Below the pieces are notes generated by a model. That model searched no databases. It worked only from the letters and a program-made list of their open reading frames with translations, and was not told where the DNA came from. The position numbers were made by a program, and so were the translations under genes. Positions 26,835 to 35,721 of a DNA stretch of 57,558 nucleotides are shown here, piece by piece; positions within the stretch are counted from its first letter, which is position 1, and every line of letters begins with the position of its first letter. This DNA comes from Bacteroidales bacterium (GTDB lineage Bacteria > Bacteroidota > Bacteroidia > Bacteroidales > ML635J-15). The stretch lies in assembly GCA_017994175.1 (NCBI GenBank), contig JAGOLH010000010.1, positions 1 to 57,558 on the forward strand, in the 5' to 3' direction.

Positions 26835-26835
26835 A

Positions 26836-27609
26836 ATGGAGTTCAATTATATATATTATAAGTACTACCTACTGTTTATGACAGTACTGGCGGTTGTTGT
26901 GTTTGTCTCTCTTCAGTTTGTTGAAGCCGGTTATGGAAAATTCAAAAATAAAAAGTGGGGGTTCAGCATTAAAAATAAGATTGGTTGGTTTCTGATGGAA
27001 ACACCGGTTTTTATTGCCATGTTTTTACTTTGGCTTTTTTCGGAAAGGGGGTTCGAAATTACTCCGCTTATTATCTACGTCATTTTTATGTCGCATTATT
27101 TCCATCGCGCTTTTATATTTCCGTTTCGCCTGAAAGGTAAAAATACCATGCCTGTTGCGATTGTACTCATGGGAGTAAGCTTTAATATGCTGAATGCCTT
27201 TATGCAAGCGGGCTGGCTATTCTATTTTGCCCCTTCCGACATGTATAGTGTTTCGTGGCTTTACTCACCTCAGTTCATTGCAGGTTTTATAATTTTCGTA
27301 GCCGGAATGTTTGTTAACATTTCATCCGACAGTATCATCAGGAATCTGCGTAAGGAAGGCGACAACAACTACTATCTACCCAAAGGCGGCATGTTCAACT
27401 ATGTTGTATCGGCAAATTATTTTGGTGAATTTCTCGAATGGGTTGGATTTGCATTATTATCATGGTCGTGGGCGGCTGTTGTATTTGCCGTATGGACATT
27501 TGCCAATCTTGCACCCAGAGCAAAATCGACATATAGAAAATATTCGTTACTCTTTGGGGATGAATTTCACAGAAAAAAGCTTAAATACATCATCCCTTTC
27601 ATATATTAG
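26836..27609 (+). CDS. Steroid 5-alpha-reductase-like membrane protein
   Basis: 257 residues from the ATG at 26836; an earlier ATG at 26704 lies inside the upstream gene. About six membrane helices. Conserved family marks are MSHYFHRAFIFPF in the middle and, at the C-terminus, LPKGGMFNYVVSANYFGEF with EWVGFALLSW, close in form to animal SRD5A1. This family reduces the C4-C5 double bond of 3-oxo-steroids, or polyprenols, with NADPH. The true bacterial substrate is not evident. It forms an operon with the upstream SDR. Confidence 0.88.
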   Translation: MEFNYIYYKYYLLFMTVLAVVVFVSLQFVEAGYGKFKNKKWGFSIKNKIGWFLMETPVFIAMFLLWLFSERGFEITPLIIYVIFMSHYFHRAFIFPFRLKGKNTMPVAIVLMGVSFNMLNAFMQAGWLFYFAPSDMYSVSWLYSPQFIAGFIIFVAGMFVNISSDSIIRNLRKEGDNNYYLPKGGMFNYVVSANYFGEFLEWVGFALLSWSWAAVVFAVWTFANLAPRAKSTYRKYSLLFGDEFHRKKLKYIIPFIY

Positions 27610-27634
27610 CAAGGCCCAAATAACAACAAAAACA

Positions 27635-28546
27635 ATGTCGATAGAAGTAAAAAATATCACCAAACTTTTCAAGAAACAAAAAGCACTCGATGATGTTTCT
27701 TTCTCAATACACTCAGGAGAAATAGTCGGTTTTCTGGGACCCAACGGAGCCGGGAAATCAACTATGATGAAAATACTTACAGGTTTTATTCCTCCGACAT
27801 CGGGAGATGCTTACATTCATGGTGTACATGTATTGGAAGATTCAATACACATTAAACGACTGATTGGGTATTTACCTGAAAACAATCCTTTATATACCGA
27901 TATGTATATCAGGGAATATCTCAATTTTGTGGCAGGTATCTACAAAATTGGATCAAACCGTTCGAAACGCATCAATGAGGTAATTGAGCTCACTGGTCTG
28001 GAACCCGAAATAAGCAAGAAAATAGGAGCACTTTCAAAAGGATTCCGGCAAAGGGTCGGGTTGGCACAGGCAATAATTCACGATCCACAGGTTTTAATAT
28101 TGGATGAACCCACATCTGGGTTGGACCCCAATCAGATTATTGAAATCAGAAACTTAATTTCGGAGTTAGGGAAGAAAAAGACGGTCATGCTTTCAACCCA
28201 TATTCTTCAGGAAGTTCAAGCTATTTGCCAGAAGATTATCATAATAAACAAAGGCAAGATTGTTGCCAACGAAGATGCCGCAATATTACAAGAAGAATCC
28301 GCAGGAACAAAAAAATCGATACATATTGTTTTCGAGACACCCGTTAGCAAAAAATCCCTCACTGAAATCAACGGGGTTGAAAAAGTAGCTTCCTTAAGTG
28401 AATGTGAATTTGTATTACAGTCATGCAGCAAAAAGGACATACGCCCGGAGATAATGAAATTTGCAGTTAAAAACAATCTGAATATCCTTAGCATGGCCGA
28501 GCAAAGCAAAAGCCTTGAGCAGGTTTTCCAGGATCTTACCAAATAA
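27635..28546 (+). CDS. gldA: GldA-like ABC transporter ATP-binding protein
   Basis: 303 residues from the ATG at 27635, where the family start MSIEVKNITKLF fits; a longer frame upstream overlaps the reductase gene. Walker A GPNGAGKST (35-43), ABC signature LSKGFRQRVGLAQ, Walker B VLILDEPTSGLDP and the switch His in LSTHILQE are intact. It is very like GldA of gliding Bacteroidota, whose partners GldF and GldG are not in this window, so the name rests on sequence resemblance and not on context. Confidence 0.85.
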   Translation: MSIEVKNITKLFKKQKALDDVSFSIHSGEIVGFLGPNGAGKSTMMKILTGFIPPTSGDAYIHGVHVLEDSIHIKRLIGYLPENNPLYTDMYIREYLNFVAGIYKIGSNRSKRINEVIELTGLEPEISKKIGALSKGFRQRVGLAQAIIHDPQVLILDEPTSGLDPNQIIEIRNLISELGKKKTVMLSTHILQEVQAICQKIIIINKGKIVANEDAAILQEESAGTKKSIHIVFETPVSKKSLTEINGVEKVASLSECEFVLQSCSKKDIRPEIMKFAVKNNLNILSMAEQSKSLEQVFQDLTK

Positions 28547-28547
28547 A

Positions 28548-28584
28548 AATCGCATATAGATTGAATTTCAATCATTATGCGATT
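28548..28584. terminator. Bidirectional terminator-like hairpin
   Basis: Two nested dyads: an outer 9-bp stem AATCGCATA / TATGCGATT and an inner 7-bp stem GATTGAA / TTCAATC, separated by a 2x2 internal loop. It lies between the convergent stops of gldA and htpG. T-tracts are weak on both strands. Confidence 0.65.
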
Positions 28585-28605
28585 CTCTCCTGCCCACACA
28601 TAAAA

Positions 28606-30666
28606 TTATTTCTCCATCAATGTCAGGCTTCGGCTTACAAACCTTGTTAGAGCTTCTCCCTTGAGCATATTGTTCGAAAGTAATGCAAGGTCGAATAACT
28701 GACTTATTATTTGGCGACTCTTTCCAAAATTACGAAGTAAGTTCGAGCGATTTTCGTTCATTGCATCAACCTGTTCCTGTAACTGTATCTTTTGTTCTTT
28801 CTCTTCGGCAGGAATATCAGCATCCTTCTTACCCTTATGCTTTTCAGTAAGCTCTTCAAGTAGTTTTTTAAGTGGCTCAACTGAGCTGCTGATCTCAATG
28901 AGGGTTTCACCGAGTTCACTTTCGGCTTCACGACTTAATTCAACAATTATCGAGTGGTTCGAATTCACTACCAACCGGAAGCTATCGGGCATATCACGAT
29001 AAAAACTGGTACCACTACCGAAATGCGACATATCCTTCATGCGACGCATAAACTCATCACGGGTTAATAACACCGGCATATCACTTTCATTCATATTTTC
29101 AACGCCCACAATATATTTATCGTTTTCGGGAAGAACACCTTCAAACATTAGTCGTATACGTTGTTTTTCGAGTTCACTGAGTTTTGACTCCTCTGTCTTT
29201 TCCTTTTTAACCAGATTATCGGCTGTTTCTGCATCAACGCGAACAAAATGTGAGTTTTTAAACTTAGTCTCCAGATGATTAATAAAGTGCATATCGAGTT
29301 GACCATCGAAAAGAAGCACATCATATCCCTTGTTTTTAGCAGCCTGAATGTAGCTGAACTGTGTTTCACTATCGGTGGCATACAGGTAGACCACTGTTTT
29401 GTTTTTATCCGTCTGTTCCAGTTCAATCAGTTGCTTATATTCCTCGAAAGTAAAGTACTTCCCATCGGTATTTTTCAGCAGTGAAAACTTTTCAGCACGT
29501 TCATAAAACTTCTCATCGGTAATCATTCCGTAAATGATAAATAATTTCAGGTCATCCCATTTTTTTTCAAAATCGGCTCTGTCGTTTTTAAATATTTCTG
29601 CCAACCTGTCGGATACTTTTTTCGAAATATGACCTGATATTTTTTTAACATTGGCATCATTCTGAAGGTAACTTCTCGAAACATTCAGTGGAATATCAGG
29701 TGAGTCGATAACCCCATGAAGCAATGTGAGGAATTCAGGAACAATACCCTCAACGGAATCGGTAACGAAAACCTGATTGCAGTAAAGTTGTATTTTGTTT
29801 TTCTGAATATCGATATTACTTTTTATTTTCGGAAAATACAAAACACCGGTAAGGTTGAACGGGTAATCGACATTCAAATGGATATTGAATAATGGCTCTT
29901 CGAAAGAATATGGGTACAACTCCCTATAAAATCCAGCATAATCTTCATCTTTCAGGTCTGCTGGCTTTTTCGTCCATACCGGTTGGGTGTTATTAATAAC
30001 ATTCCACTCATCGGTTTCTGTTTCTTTGCCGTCTTTCCACTCGGTCTTCTTTCCGAAAACAATCTCAACGGGAAGGAATTTACAATACTTATTGAGTAAT
30101 GAGCTAATTCTGTTTTTCTCAAGAAATTCTTCCGAGTCCTTATCAATATGTAATATAACGTCGGTTCCAATACTATCTTTTTCAGTCTCCTTTAAAGTAT
30201 ATTCCGGGTCGCCAGTACACGACCAAAGTACTGCCTGGGCATTTTCCCTGAATGACCGGGTAATAATTTCAACTTTCTCCGAAACCATAAACGCTGAATA
30301 AAAACCCAGTCCAAAATGGCCAATTATTGCATTGGCATCGTTTTTATATTTTTCGAGAAAGTCACCTGCACTTGAAAAAGCTATCTGGTTAATGTATTTC
30401 TTTACCTCTTCTTCGGTCATTCCAATGCCGTGGTCGCGAATTAAAATCGTTTTGTTTTTCTCGTCAACCTCAATGTACACTCGTGCATCGGATAGCTCGT
30501 GAGTAACTTCGCCGGCAGCAGCCAGGATTTTAAGTTTTTGAGTAGCGTCAACAGCGTTCGAAACCAATTCACGGAGAAAAATATCGTGCTCTGAATAGAG
30601 AAATTTTTTAATGATTGGAAAAATGTTTTCTGAGCTAACTCCAATCTTACCTTTTTTTGATGCCAT
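28606..30666 (-). CDS. htpG: Molecular chaperone HtpG (Hsp90)
   Basis: 686 residues: N-terminal GHKL ATPase domain (about 1-220) with ELVSNAVDA, RDHGIGMTEEE and GHFGLGFYSAFMV, the middle domain, and the C-terminal dimerisation domain. It folds and remodels client proteins in the cytoplasm. No CIRCE element is visible upstream; an imperfect inverted repeat at 30711-30740 lies between it and the upstream receiver gene. Confidence 0.97.
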   Translation of the reverse strand: MASKKGKIGVSSENIFPIIKKFLYSEHDIFLRELVSNAVDATQKLKILAAAGEVTHELSDARVYIEVDEKNKTILIRDHGIGMTEEEVKKYINQIAFSSAGDFLEKYKNDANAIIGHFGLGFYSAFMVSEKVEIITRSFRENAQAVLWSCTGDPEYTLKETEKDSIGTDVILHIDKDSEEFLEKNRISSLLNKYCKFLPVEIVFGKKTEWKDGKETETDEWNVINNTQPVWTKKPADLKDEDYAGFYRELYPYSFEEPLFNIHLNVDYPFNLTGVLYFPKIKSNIDIQKNKIQLYCNQVFVTDSVEGIVPEFLTLLHGVIDSPDIPLNVSRSYLQNDANVKKISGHISKKVSDRLAEIFKNDRADFEKKWDDLKLFIIYGMITDEKFYERAEKFSLLKNTDGKYFTFEEYKQLIELEQTDKNKTVVYLYATDSETQFSYIQAAKNKGYDVLLFDGQLDMHFINHLETKFKNSHFVRVDAETADNLVKKEKTEESKLSELEKQRIRLMFEGVLPENDKYIVGVENMNESDMPVLLTRDEFMRRMKDMSHFGSGTSFYRDMPDSFRLVVNSNHSIIVELSREAESELGETLIEISSSVEPLKKLLEELTEKHKGKKDADIPAEEKEQKIQLQEQVDAMNENRSNLLRNFGKSRQIISQLFDLALLSNNMLKGEALTRFVSRSLTLMEK

Positions 30667-30710
30667 ATGAAATCATTTTATTATTACGGCTTTGTACTTT
30701 TCAAAGCACA

Positions 30711-30740
30711 TGCCATTTGAAATGATATGACATTTCGGCA
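30711..30740. repeat. Imperfect inverted repeat upstream of htpG
   Basis: TGCC-(ATTT)-GAAATG, loop ATATGA, CATTTC-GGCA: ten pairs with a 4-base bulge. It starts 4 bases after the stop of the receiver gene and 44 bases before the htpG ATG. It may be an operator, a processing site or the 3' end of the upstream mRNA. Confidence 0.35.
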
Positions 30741-30744
30741 GTTT

Positions 30745-31266
30745 TTATAACTGCGACGAAAAAATGAAAAGCAATATAAGGCAGCTTATTAGGAGTGTTC
30801 CAATAACACCAAATACATACCAGGCAATTTTCATATCCTGACGTTTTTTCTTCAGGTTGTATGTGCTCATGATGGTATTGATGGTTGAATAAAGTCGAAC
30901 AAAGGTGTGATCGTTCTTTTTAATATAATCGAACGGATACTTCGAATTGCTGGTGGCTTTAACATCCATGTTATCGAAGCCGGAAAGGATTACTATCTCA
31001 GCAAACTTATCGATTTCTTTAATAATTGGTAGTAATTCCAAACCAGTACGCGCGTTGATATCTTCAGAATTCAAAACGTAGTCAAGAATAACTATTTTTA
31101 AGTTTTTATTTCCCTGATCTCTTTTAAACTTATTTAAAAATGCTTCGCCGGAACTAAAGGTGAAAAGCGAAAACGATAAGTCGGGTTTAAACTGTTTCCT
31201 GAAAAAGCTTAAATACAACAGGTCATCGTCAACAAAGTAAAAATCGATATGTTTCGTGGACTTCAT
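30745..31266 (-). CDS. Receiver-domain protein with C-terminal membrane anchor
   Basis: 173 residues. Residues 1-130 are a CheY-like receiver with the acidic cluster D13-D15, phospho-acceptor D62 in VILDYVLN and K116 in YIKKND. A basic stretch (KKKRQD) is followed by one hydrophobic helix at about 147-170, so the receiver would be held on the cytoplasmic face of the inner membrane. There is no DNA-binding or enzyme output domain and no kinase gene next to it. Partner unknown. Confidence 0.85.
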   Translation of the reverse strand: MKSTKHIDFYFVDDDLLYLSFFRKQFKPDLSFSLFTFSSGEAFLNKFKRDQGNKNLKIVILDYVLNSEDINARTGLELLPIIKEIDKFAEIVILSGFDNMDVKATSNSKYPFDYIKKNDHTFVRLYSTINTIMSTYNLKKKRQDMKIAWYVFGVIGTLLISCLILLFIFSSQL

Positions 31267-31389
31267 AAATTTCAGTACATTTTACCCATTCCTGACTTCA
31301 TCGGATATCATTTTTAAAGCCGTTGAAAATAATGGAATTTTTTTACTATTGAAAACAAGTATTAATAAAACTATATCTTATTGAACATG

Positions 31390-32292
31390 TTAAAAGTTTT
31401 TTGAGGCTCCCCTTCTTTGTAATCGATCAATTCTTTTGTTCTTTTCATAGTTGATGGCCTTATTGGGATCGATATCGGGTTTAAAATACCATTTCCCACT
31501 ATTGTATTCCAGGGCATCGTAAGAAAAATCAGGTCCATAATACTGGTAATGACCTGTAAATCTGCTATTGGAGGGTGCCAGATGATCGATCACAATTATA
31601 TCGTTTTGCTGGTTATACCGAAGAATCATTGTAGCCATTTCGCTGTACTCATAGAATAATTTTCCTTTTTTCTCTTTACCTACTACAAATACTTTTTCTC
31701 CGAATACAGGCAACCCGCTTCGTGAAAAACTCAACGACTCCACTATTTTTCGGTTAATCAGTCTGTCTGCTCCATCCCAGCCAATCAGAACATATTGTTC
31801 CTTATTATTCCATTTCTTTTCCACAACCTCATAATACAATGCACCATACCATTCCTTGTAGCTGGTGAAGCTTCGTTTATTCCCAACCGTATCGTCGGAG
31901 CAATCGAGCAACTGGTAAGTAAATAGCTCTTTGTTTTTCTTATACTGAAGATAACCAAAATAGGTAAAACTTCCATCCTCATAAAAAATATTCCATGTGT
32001 AAATTCTCAGTTTTTTGCTATCTGTGTCAAGCACCTTGAGATATTTTACAGAGTCGAAGTTCATTTCAAATGAAGCGTCATCATGCAGCACCATGTCCAT
32101 GTAACTGATAACATAGTTGTTGATTCTGATTTTTTCGCTATCATCATTCGAAACTGAAATCTGGTTCAACCATGATGCAATAGAATCGACAGCATATTGC
32201 AAATCGTCGTTCTTTTGTGAGAACACATTATTTGTAACAATGAATAAAGAGCACAACAATACTGCAGTATGTATTTTTCTCGGCAAATCCAC
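31390..32292 (-). CDS. Exported protein of unknown function
   Basis: 300 residues with a signal peptide (AVLLCSLFIVTNNVFSQ). The start appears to be the GTG at 32292 (a nearby ATT is possible); no ATG fits. The mature protein is rich in aromatic residues and charged strands (YTWNIFYEDGSFTYFGYLQY, QYVLIGWDGADRL) and ends with a basic RLQRRGASKNF. I do not recognise a domain. It lies 123 bases before the receiver gene and 49 after the aminotransferase gene. Confidence 0.7.
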   Translation of the reverse strand: MDLPRKIHTAVLLCSLFIVTNNVFSQKNDDLQYAVDSIASWLNQISVSNDDSEKIRINNYVISYMDMVLHDDASFEMNFDSVKYLKVLDTDSKKLRIYTWNIFYEDGSFTYFGYLQYKKNKELFTYQLLDCSDDTVGNKRSFTSYKEWYGALYYEVVEKKWNNKEQYVLIGWDGADRLINRKIVESLSFSRSGLPVFGEKVFVVGKEKKGKLFYEYSEMATMILRYNQQNDIIVIDHLAPSNSRFTGHYQYYGPDFSYDALEYNSGKWYFKPDIDPNKAINYEKNKRIDRLQRRGASKNF

Positions 32293-32341
32293 AACAATGT
32301 TTCGATTATAACGGTGCGAATTTAAACAATAGTATTGGTAA

Positions 32342-33532
32342 CTATAAATTTATAGAATTGAGAGTTTTCAGAATTTTTGCACAAGCAAGCTGAATTTCGT
32401 CACGGGTAATATTTAGAGGTGGGGCAATTCTAAAGGCCGTAGGGTGAAAGATAAACCAATCGGTTATCAAGCCCTGAGTCAATGCAGCTCTTACAAATTG
32501 CATTGTTACTTCAACCGACTGCAATTCAACTGCAAGAAGCAATCCTTTACCCCGGATGGTTTTAATAAGTTTATGGCTAAGCAGTTGTCGAAATATTTTT
32601 TCGCTTGTATTTGCATTAATCCATAATTGCCCGGCAGTAATAATCTGCAGCGATGCAAGCGCAGCTGCACAGCTAACCGGGTGCCCGCCAAAAGTTGTAA
32701 TATGACCAAGCACAGGGTTAGAAGTAAAACTGTTCATTACTTTCTTTTCAGCCACAAATGCTCCCAGTGGCATTCCTCCTCCCAGAGCTTTCGCAAAACA
32801 TACGATGTCGGGCACAACTCCATAATGGTCCATAGCGAACATTTTCCCAGTGCGACCGAACCCGGTTTGTATTTCATCGAAAATCAACAAACAACCAGTT
32901 TCGGTACAACGGCTGCGCAGTGCTTTCATGAATTGCGTATCGGTTTCCATCACTCCGGCCTCGGCCTGTATTGGCTCAAGTATTACACAGGCTGTTTCGC
33001 TGTCGATATTTATCAATTCTTCGAAGCTGTTCAATTCAGCCAAATGTATCCCGGGAACCAAAGGTCGGAACGAGTTTTTAAAATCTTCGTTTCCACAGAG
33101 ACTCAAAGCTCCGGCAGAACTACCGTGGTATGCGTTTTTGAACGACATCACACGGCTCCGTCCCGTATATCGTTTTGCAAGCTTCACCGCTCCTTCAACA
33201 GCTTCGCTGCCTGAATTCACAAAATACACCGAATTGAGCTTTTCAGGCATAACCGAGCATAACGCTTCTGCAAGCTTTACCTGAGGTCCAAGAACGTATT
33301 CGCCATATACCATCAGATGCATATATTCCGCTGCCTGAGCACATACGGCCTTGACAATTTCCGGATTATTATGACCCAGATTGCTTACCGAAACTCCTGA
33401 AATTAAATCAATATATTCGGCACCGGAAATGTCTTTTAGAAAAATACCCTGTGCCGATTCAATTTCGAGTAGATATGGCGCTTCGGATGTCTGGCCTAAA
33501 ATCCTTAAAAACAACTCTCTATTCGAAGCCAT
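32342..33532 (-). CDS. Class III aminotransferase (acetylornithine/ornithine type)
   Basis: 396 residues, PLP fold type I, class III. Marks are GAEYIDLISGVSVSNLGH, FVNSGSEAVEGAVKLA, the ILEPIQAEAGV and IFDEIQTGFGRTGK motifs, and the PLP lysine in FAKALGGGMPLGAF. It transfers an amino group between an omega-amino donor and 2-oxoglutarate or a similar acceptor. Acetylornithine, ornithine and beta-alanine types cannot be told apart here, and no arginine genes are adjacent. It begins 2 bases after the LytTR regulator gene. Confidence 0.9.
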   Translation of the reverse strand: MASNRELFLRILGQTSEAPYLLEIESAQGIFLKDISGAEYIDLISGVSVSNLGHNNPEIVKAVCAQAAEYMHLMVYGEYVLGPQVKLAEALCSVMPEKLNSVYFVNSGSEAVEGAVKLAKRYTGRSRVMSFKNAYHGSSAGALSLCGNEDFKNSFRPLVPGIHLAELNSFEELINIDSETACVILEPIQAEAGVMETDTQFMKALRSRCTETGCLLIFDEIQTGFGRTGKMFAMDHYGVVPDIVCFAKALGGGMPLGAFVAEKKVMNSFTSNPVLGHITTFGGHPVSCAAALASLQIITAGQLWINANTSEKIFRQLLSHKLIKTIRGKGLLLAVELQSVEVTMQFVRAALTQGLITDWFIFHPTAFRIAPPLNITRDEIQLACAKILKTLNSINL

Positions 33533-33534
33533 TA

Positions 33535-34248
33535 TTATACCTTAACTTTTGAGAGTTCAATTTTACCGATAATAGTTTTTTTTGCCAAACATTCAAAAGG
33601 AATATTCAACATATTGCCATTCATTAAAAAAGTAAGTTCTTCATCTTCAACACTTGAGACCTTATTTAAATTAACGAGATATTTAGCGTGTACACGAAGG
33701 AATGCAGGTTTAGGTAAAAAAACCTCCAGTTCTTCCAAATTACTGATTATTTTAAATTTATTTTCATCGGTTACCAGATAAGTATTTTCGTTATCGGCCT
33801 CAATAAACAATATATCATTATAATTTACCTTGCGGAATGAAGTACCTATTTTTACGAGAAAATTATCTGAGTTTCGTTGAGGATAAATTTCCCTGTTTCT
33901 CTCGTAAGCTTTATCGACCGCTTTAAAAAACCTTTCGTAGGTAATAGGTTTAAGAAGGTAACCGGTAACACCATACTGAAATGTATCTAACGCAAACTCC
34001 TTTTTACCGGAAATCACAATAATTTGCTGTTTACCGTCGAGGGTGTCAAGAATTTGAAAGCCATTCATCTCCGGCATAAGAATGTCGAGAAACAACAAGT
34101 CAACGGAATTGTTTTCGGATTGCAAAAGATATAATGCTTCAATCGGATTCGAAAATGACCCATTTAAAGTCAATGTTTGAGTCCTTTCGATGAACGCTTC
34201 AATCAGGTTACGGGATAATGGGTCGTCGTCAACTATAATGCAATTCAT
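33535..34248 (-). CDS. LytTR-type response regulator
   Basis: 237 residues: an N-terminal receiver with VDDD (7-9), D55 in LLFLDILMPE and the Lys in YLLKPI, then a C-terminal LytTR DNA-binding domain (about 130-237) with ILFIEADNENTYLV and LRVHAKYLVNLNKV. No sensor kinase is adjacent, so its input is unknown. It is 2 bases upstream of the class III aminotransferase gene, an odd pairing for a regulator. Confidence 0.93.
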   Translation of the reverse strand: MNCIIVDDDPLSRNLIEAFIERTQTLTLNGSFSNPIEALYLLQSENNSVDLLFLDILMPEMNGFQILDTLDGKQQIIVISGKKEFALDTFQYGVTGYLLKPITYERFFKAVDKAYERNREIYPQRNSDNFLVKIGTSFRKVNYNDILFIEADNENTYLVTDENKFKIISNLEELEVFLPKPAFLRVHAKYLVNLNKVSSVEDEELTFLMNGNMLNIPFECLAKKTIIGKIELSKVKV

Positions 34249-34308
34249 AGAAAATTTTTAACAATATTTTATACGCACACAAAGTTGGGTAAGTTATATA
34301 AATTATAC

Positions 34309-35118
34309 CTAAAGCCTATCAATGTGGCTAAAACTATAATTTGCCTGATTAATTTCGAGATAACTGCCGGCAACCGACTGAAGTGTTGTTACATCACCTG
34401 TTGTAATAATTCTAATAAACCCAAGGTTATTAAGGTTTTTCATCAGACCCTTTGTCATCAAAATATCTTTTGTACGCCTTGCTACTGCATCCCCGGAATC
34501 TAATATAGCAACCTCATCACCACAGATTTGCTGTATAGTTTTTTTAAAAAACGGGAAATGGGTACACCCTAGTACTAAAAAATCGATGTTTTTTTCGAGG
34601 AGCGGAGAAATATATTTTTGCAACAACGCCTCAGCCTCGGGAGTATTGATCATGTCGCTCTCAACCATGTCAACAAGTCCATAACCGGGTTGTGAATGTA
34701 TATGAATATATTCGGAGTACTTTTCACTGGTGTTGCGAAAGTGTTGCGCTTTAAAAGTTCCTTCGGTCGCCAGCACACCGATGTTCCCTGTTTTTGAAGC
34801 CAGACAGGCAGGTTTCACAGCAGGTTCCAGTCCCACAAAATCATACTCGGGGTATGTATTCCTGAGAAAATGAATCGCTGCCCCGGTGGCAGTATTACAG
34901 GCAATTACAATAATTTTGCATTTCTGCCGAAAAAGTATTTCTACATTTTTAACGGTGAGGTTAACTATTTCATCAACGGTTTTTTCGCCATAAGGAGCAT
35001 TTCTGCTATCACCAAGATAGATGAAATCCTCATAGGGCATCGCGTTTATTAGCGATTTTAAAATAGTAATCCCACCGATACCGGAATCAAAAACACCTAT
35101 AGGCTCATCATTTCTCAT
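34309..35118 (-). CDS. murI: Glutamate racemase MurI
   Basis: 269 residues. Both catalytic cysteines are visible, in ACNTATGAA and LGCTHFPFF, with the opening GVFDSGIGGITILK. It makes D-glutamate for peptidoglycan in the cytoplasm. Its ATG lies only 2 bases beyond the T-tract of the terminator that ends the ompH run, so its mRNA leader may be very short or depend on read-through. Confidence 0.96.
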   Translation of the reverse strand: MRNDEPIGVFDSGIGGITILKSLINAMPYEDFIYLGDSRNAPYGEKTVDEIVNLTVKNVEILFRQKCKIIVIACNTATGAAIHFLRNTYPEYDFVGLEPAVKPACLASKTGNIGVLATEGTFKAQHFRNTSEKYSEYIHIHSQPGYGLVDMVESDMINTPEAEALLQKYISPLLEKNIDFLVLGCTHFPFFKKTIQQICGDEVAILDSGDAVARRTKDILMTKGLMKNLNNLGFIRIITTGDVTTLQSVAGSYLEINQANYSFSHIDRL

Positions 35119-35120
35119 AA

Positions 35121-35147
35121 AAACAAAAAGACCATCATAGATGGTCC
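35121..35147 (-). terminator. Rho-independent terminator after the second ompH
   Basis: On the minus strand GACCATC-TAT-GATGGTC is followed by TTTTTGTTT. The hairpin lies about 20 bases after the ompH stop and immediately before the murI ATG. Confidence 0.85.
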
Positions 35148-35166
35148 TTCATCATTTATTCTAATA

Positions 35167-35667
35167 CTACTTTTTCTGAAGTTTAGTTTTAACCATATCG
35201 GTTACATCGATGCTTTCATCGGAATAATAAAGCAGTGTAGAAATATCATATATATACATGAAGCCATTTTCCTGCCCAACCTGTTTAATGGCGTCTTTTA
35301 TCTTGTTATAGATTGGTTCAAGCAACTCCTGTTCTTTATTCTGAAGATCAGTCTGGGCATTCATCTGAAAATTCTGAATTCTCGACTGAAGATCGGAAAG
35401 TTCTTTTTCTTTGCTCTGTTTAATAGCAGGCGAATATGTCTCTGCCTCCTCTAGGTAGGCGTTGTATTTCTGTTCGAATTCGCTATTCATTGCAAGAAGT
35501 TGGTCTTCGAGTTGTTTTGCATATTTTTCAATAGCCGACTTTGCTTCAGCTCTTTCAGGCATTGCTTCGAATATTGCAGCAGAATTCACATGCCCGAACT
35601 TTGATTTTTGAGCATAGGCTGTAAAAACTAACAGGATAGGTAAAGTAATTAAAATCAGTTTTTTCAT
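35167..35667 (-). CDS. OmpH/Skp family periplasmic chaperone (second copy)
   Basis: 166 residues with a signal peptide (ILLVFTAYAQ) and the OmpH layout: a short strand (KFGHVNSAAIFEAMPE), a long coiled coil at about 45-130, and a closing strand. It holds unfolded outer-membrane proteins on the way to BamA. It follows the first ompH by 54 bases and is the last gene before the terminator. Confidence 0.93.
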   Translation of the reverse strand: MKKLILITLPILLVFTAYAQKSKFGHVNSAAIFEAMPERAEAKSAIEKYAKQLEDQLLAMNSEFEQKYNAYLEEAETYSPAIKQSKEKELSDLQSRIQNFQMNAQTDLQNKEQELLEPIYNKIKDAIKQVGQENGFMYIYDISTLLYYSDESIDVTDMVKTKLQKK

Positions 35668-35721
35668 TGTTGTCTGTTTTTGTTATGTGTAATTAATTTA
35701 TTTTGATGCAAAAATAAAATA

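Noticed and set aside
26704..26835. Upstream extension of the 5-alpha-reductase-like protein
   Set aside because: It lies within the SDR gene in another frame, lacks hydrophobic or family sequence, and the ATG at 26836 gives the expected N-terminus.
30667..30744. CIRCE heat-shock operator before htpG
   Set aside because: The inverted repeat present does not match the CIRCE sequence or spacing.
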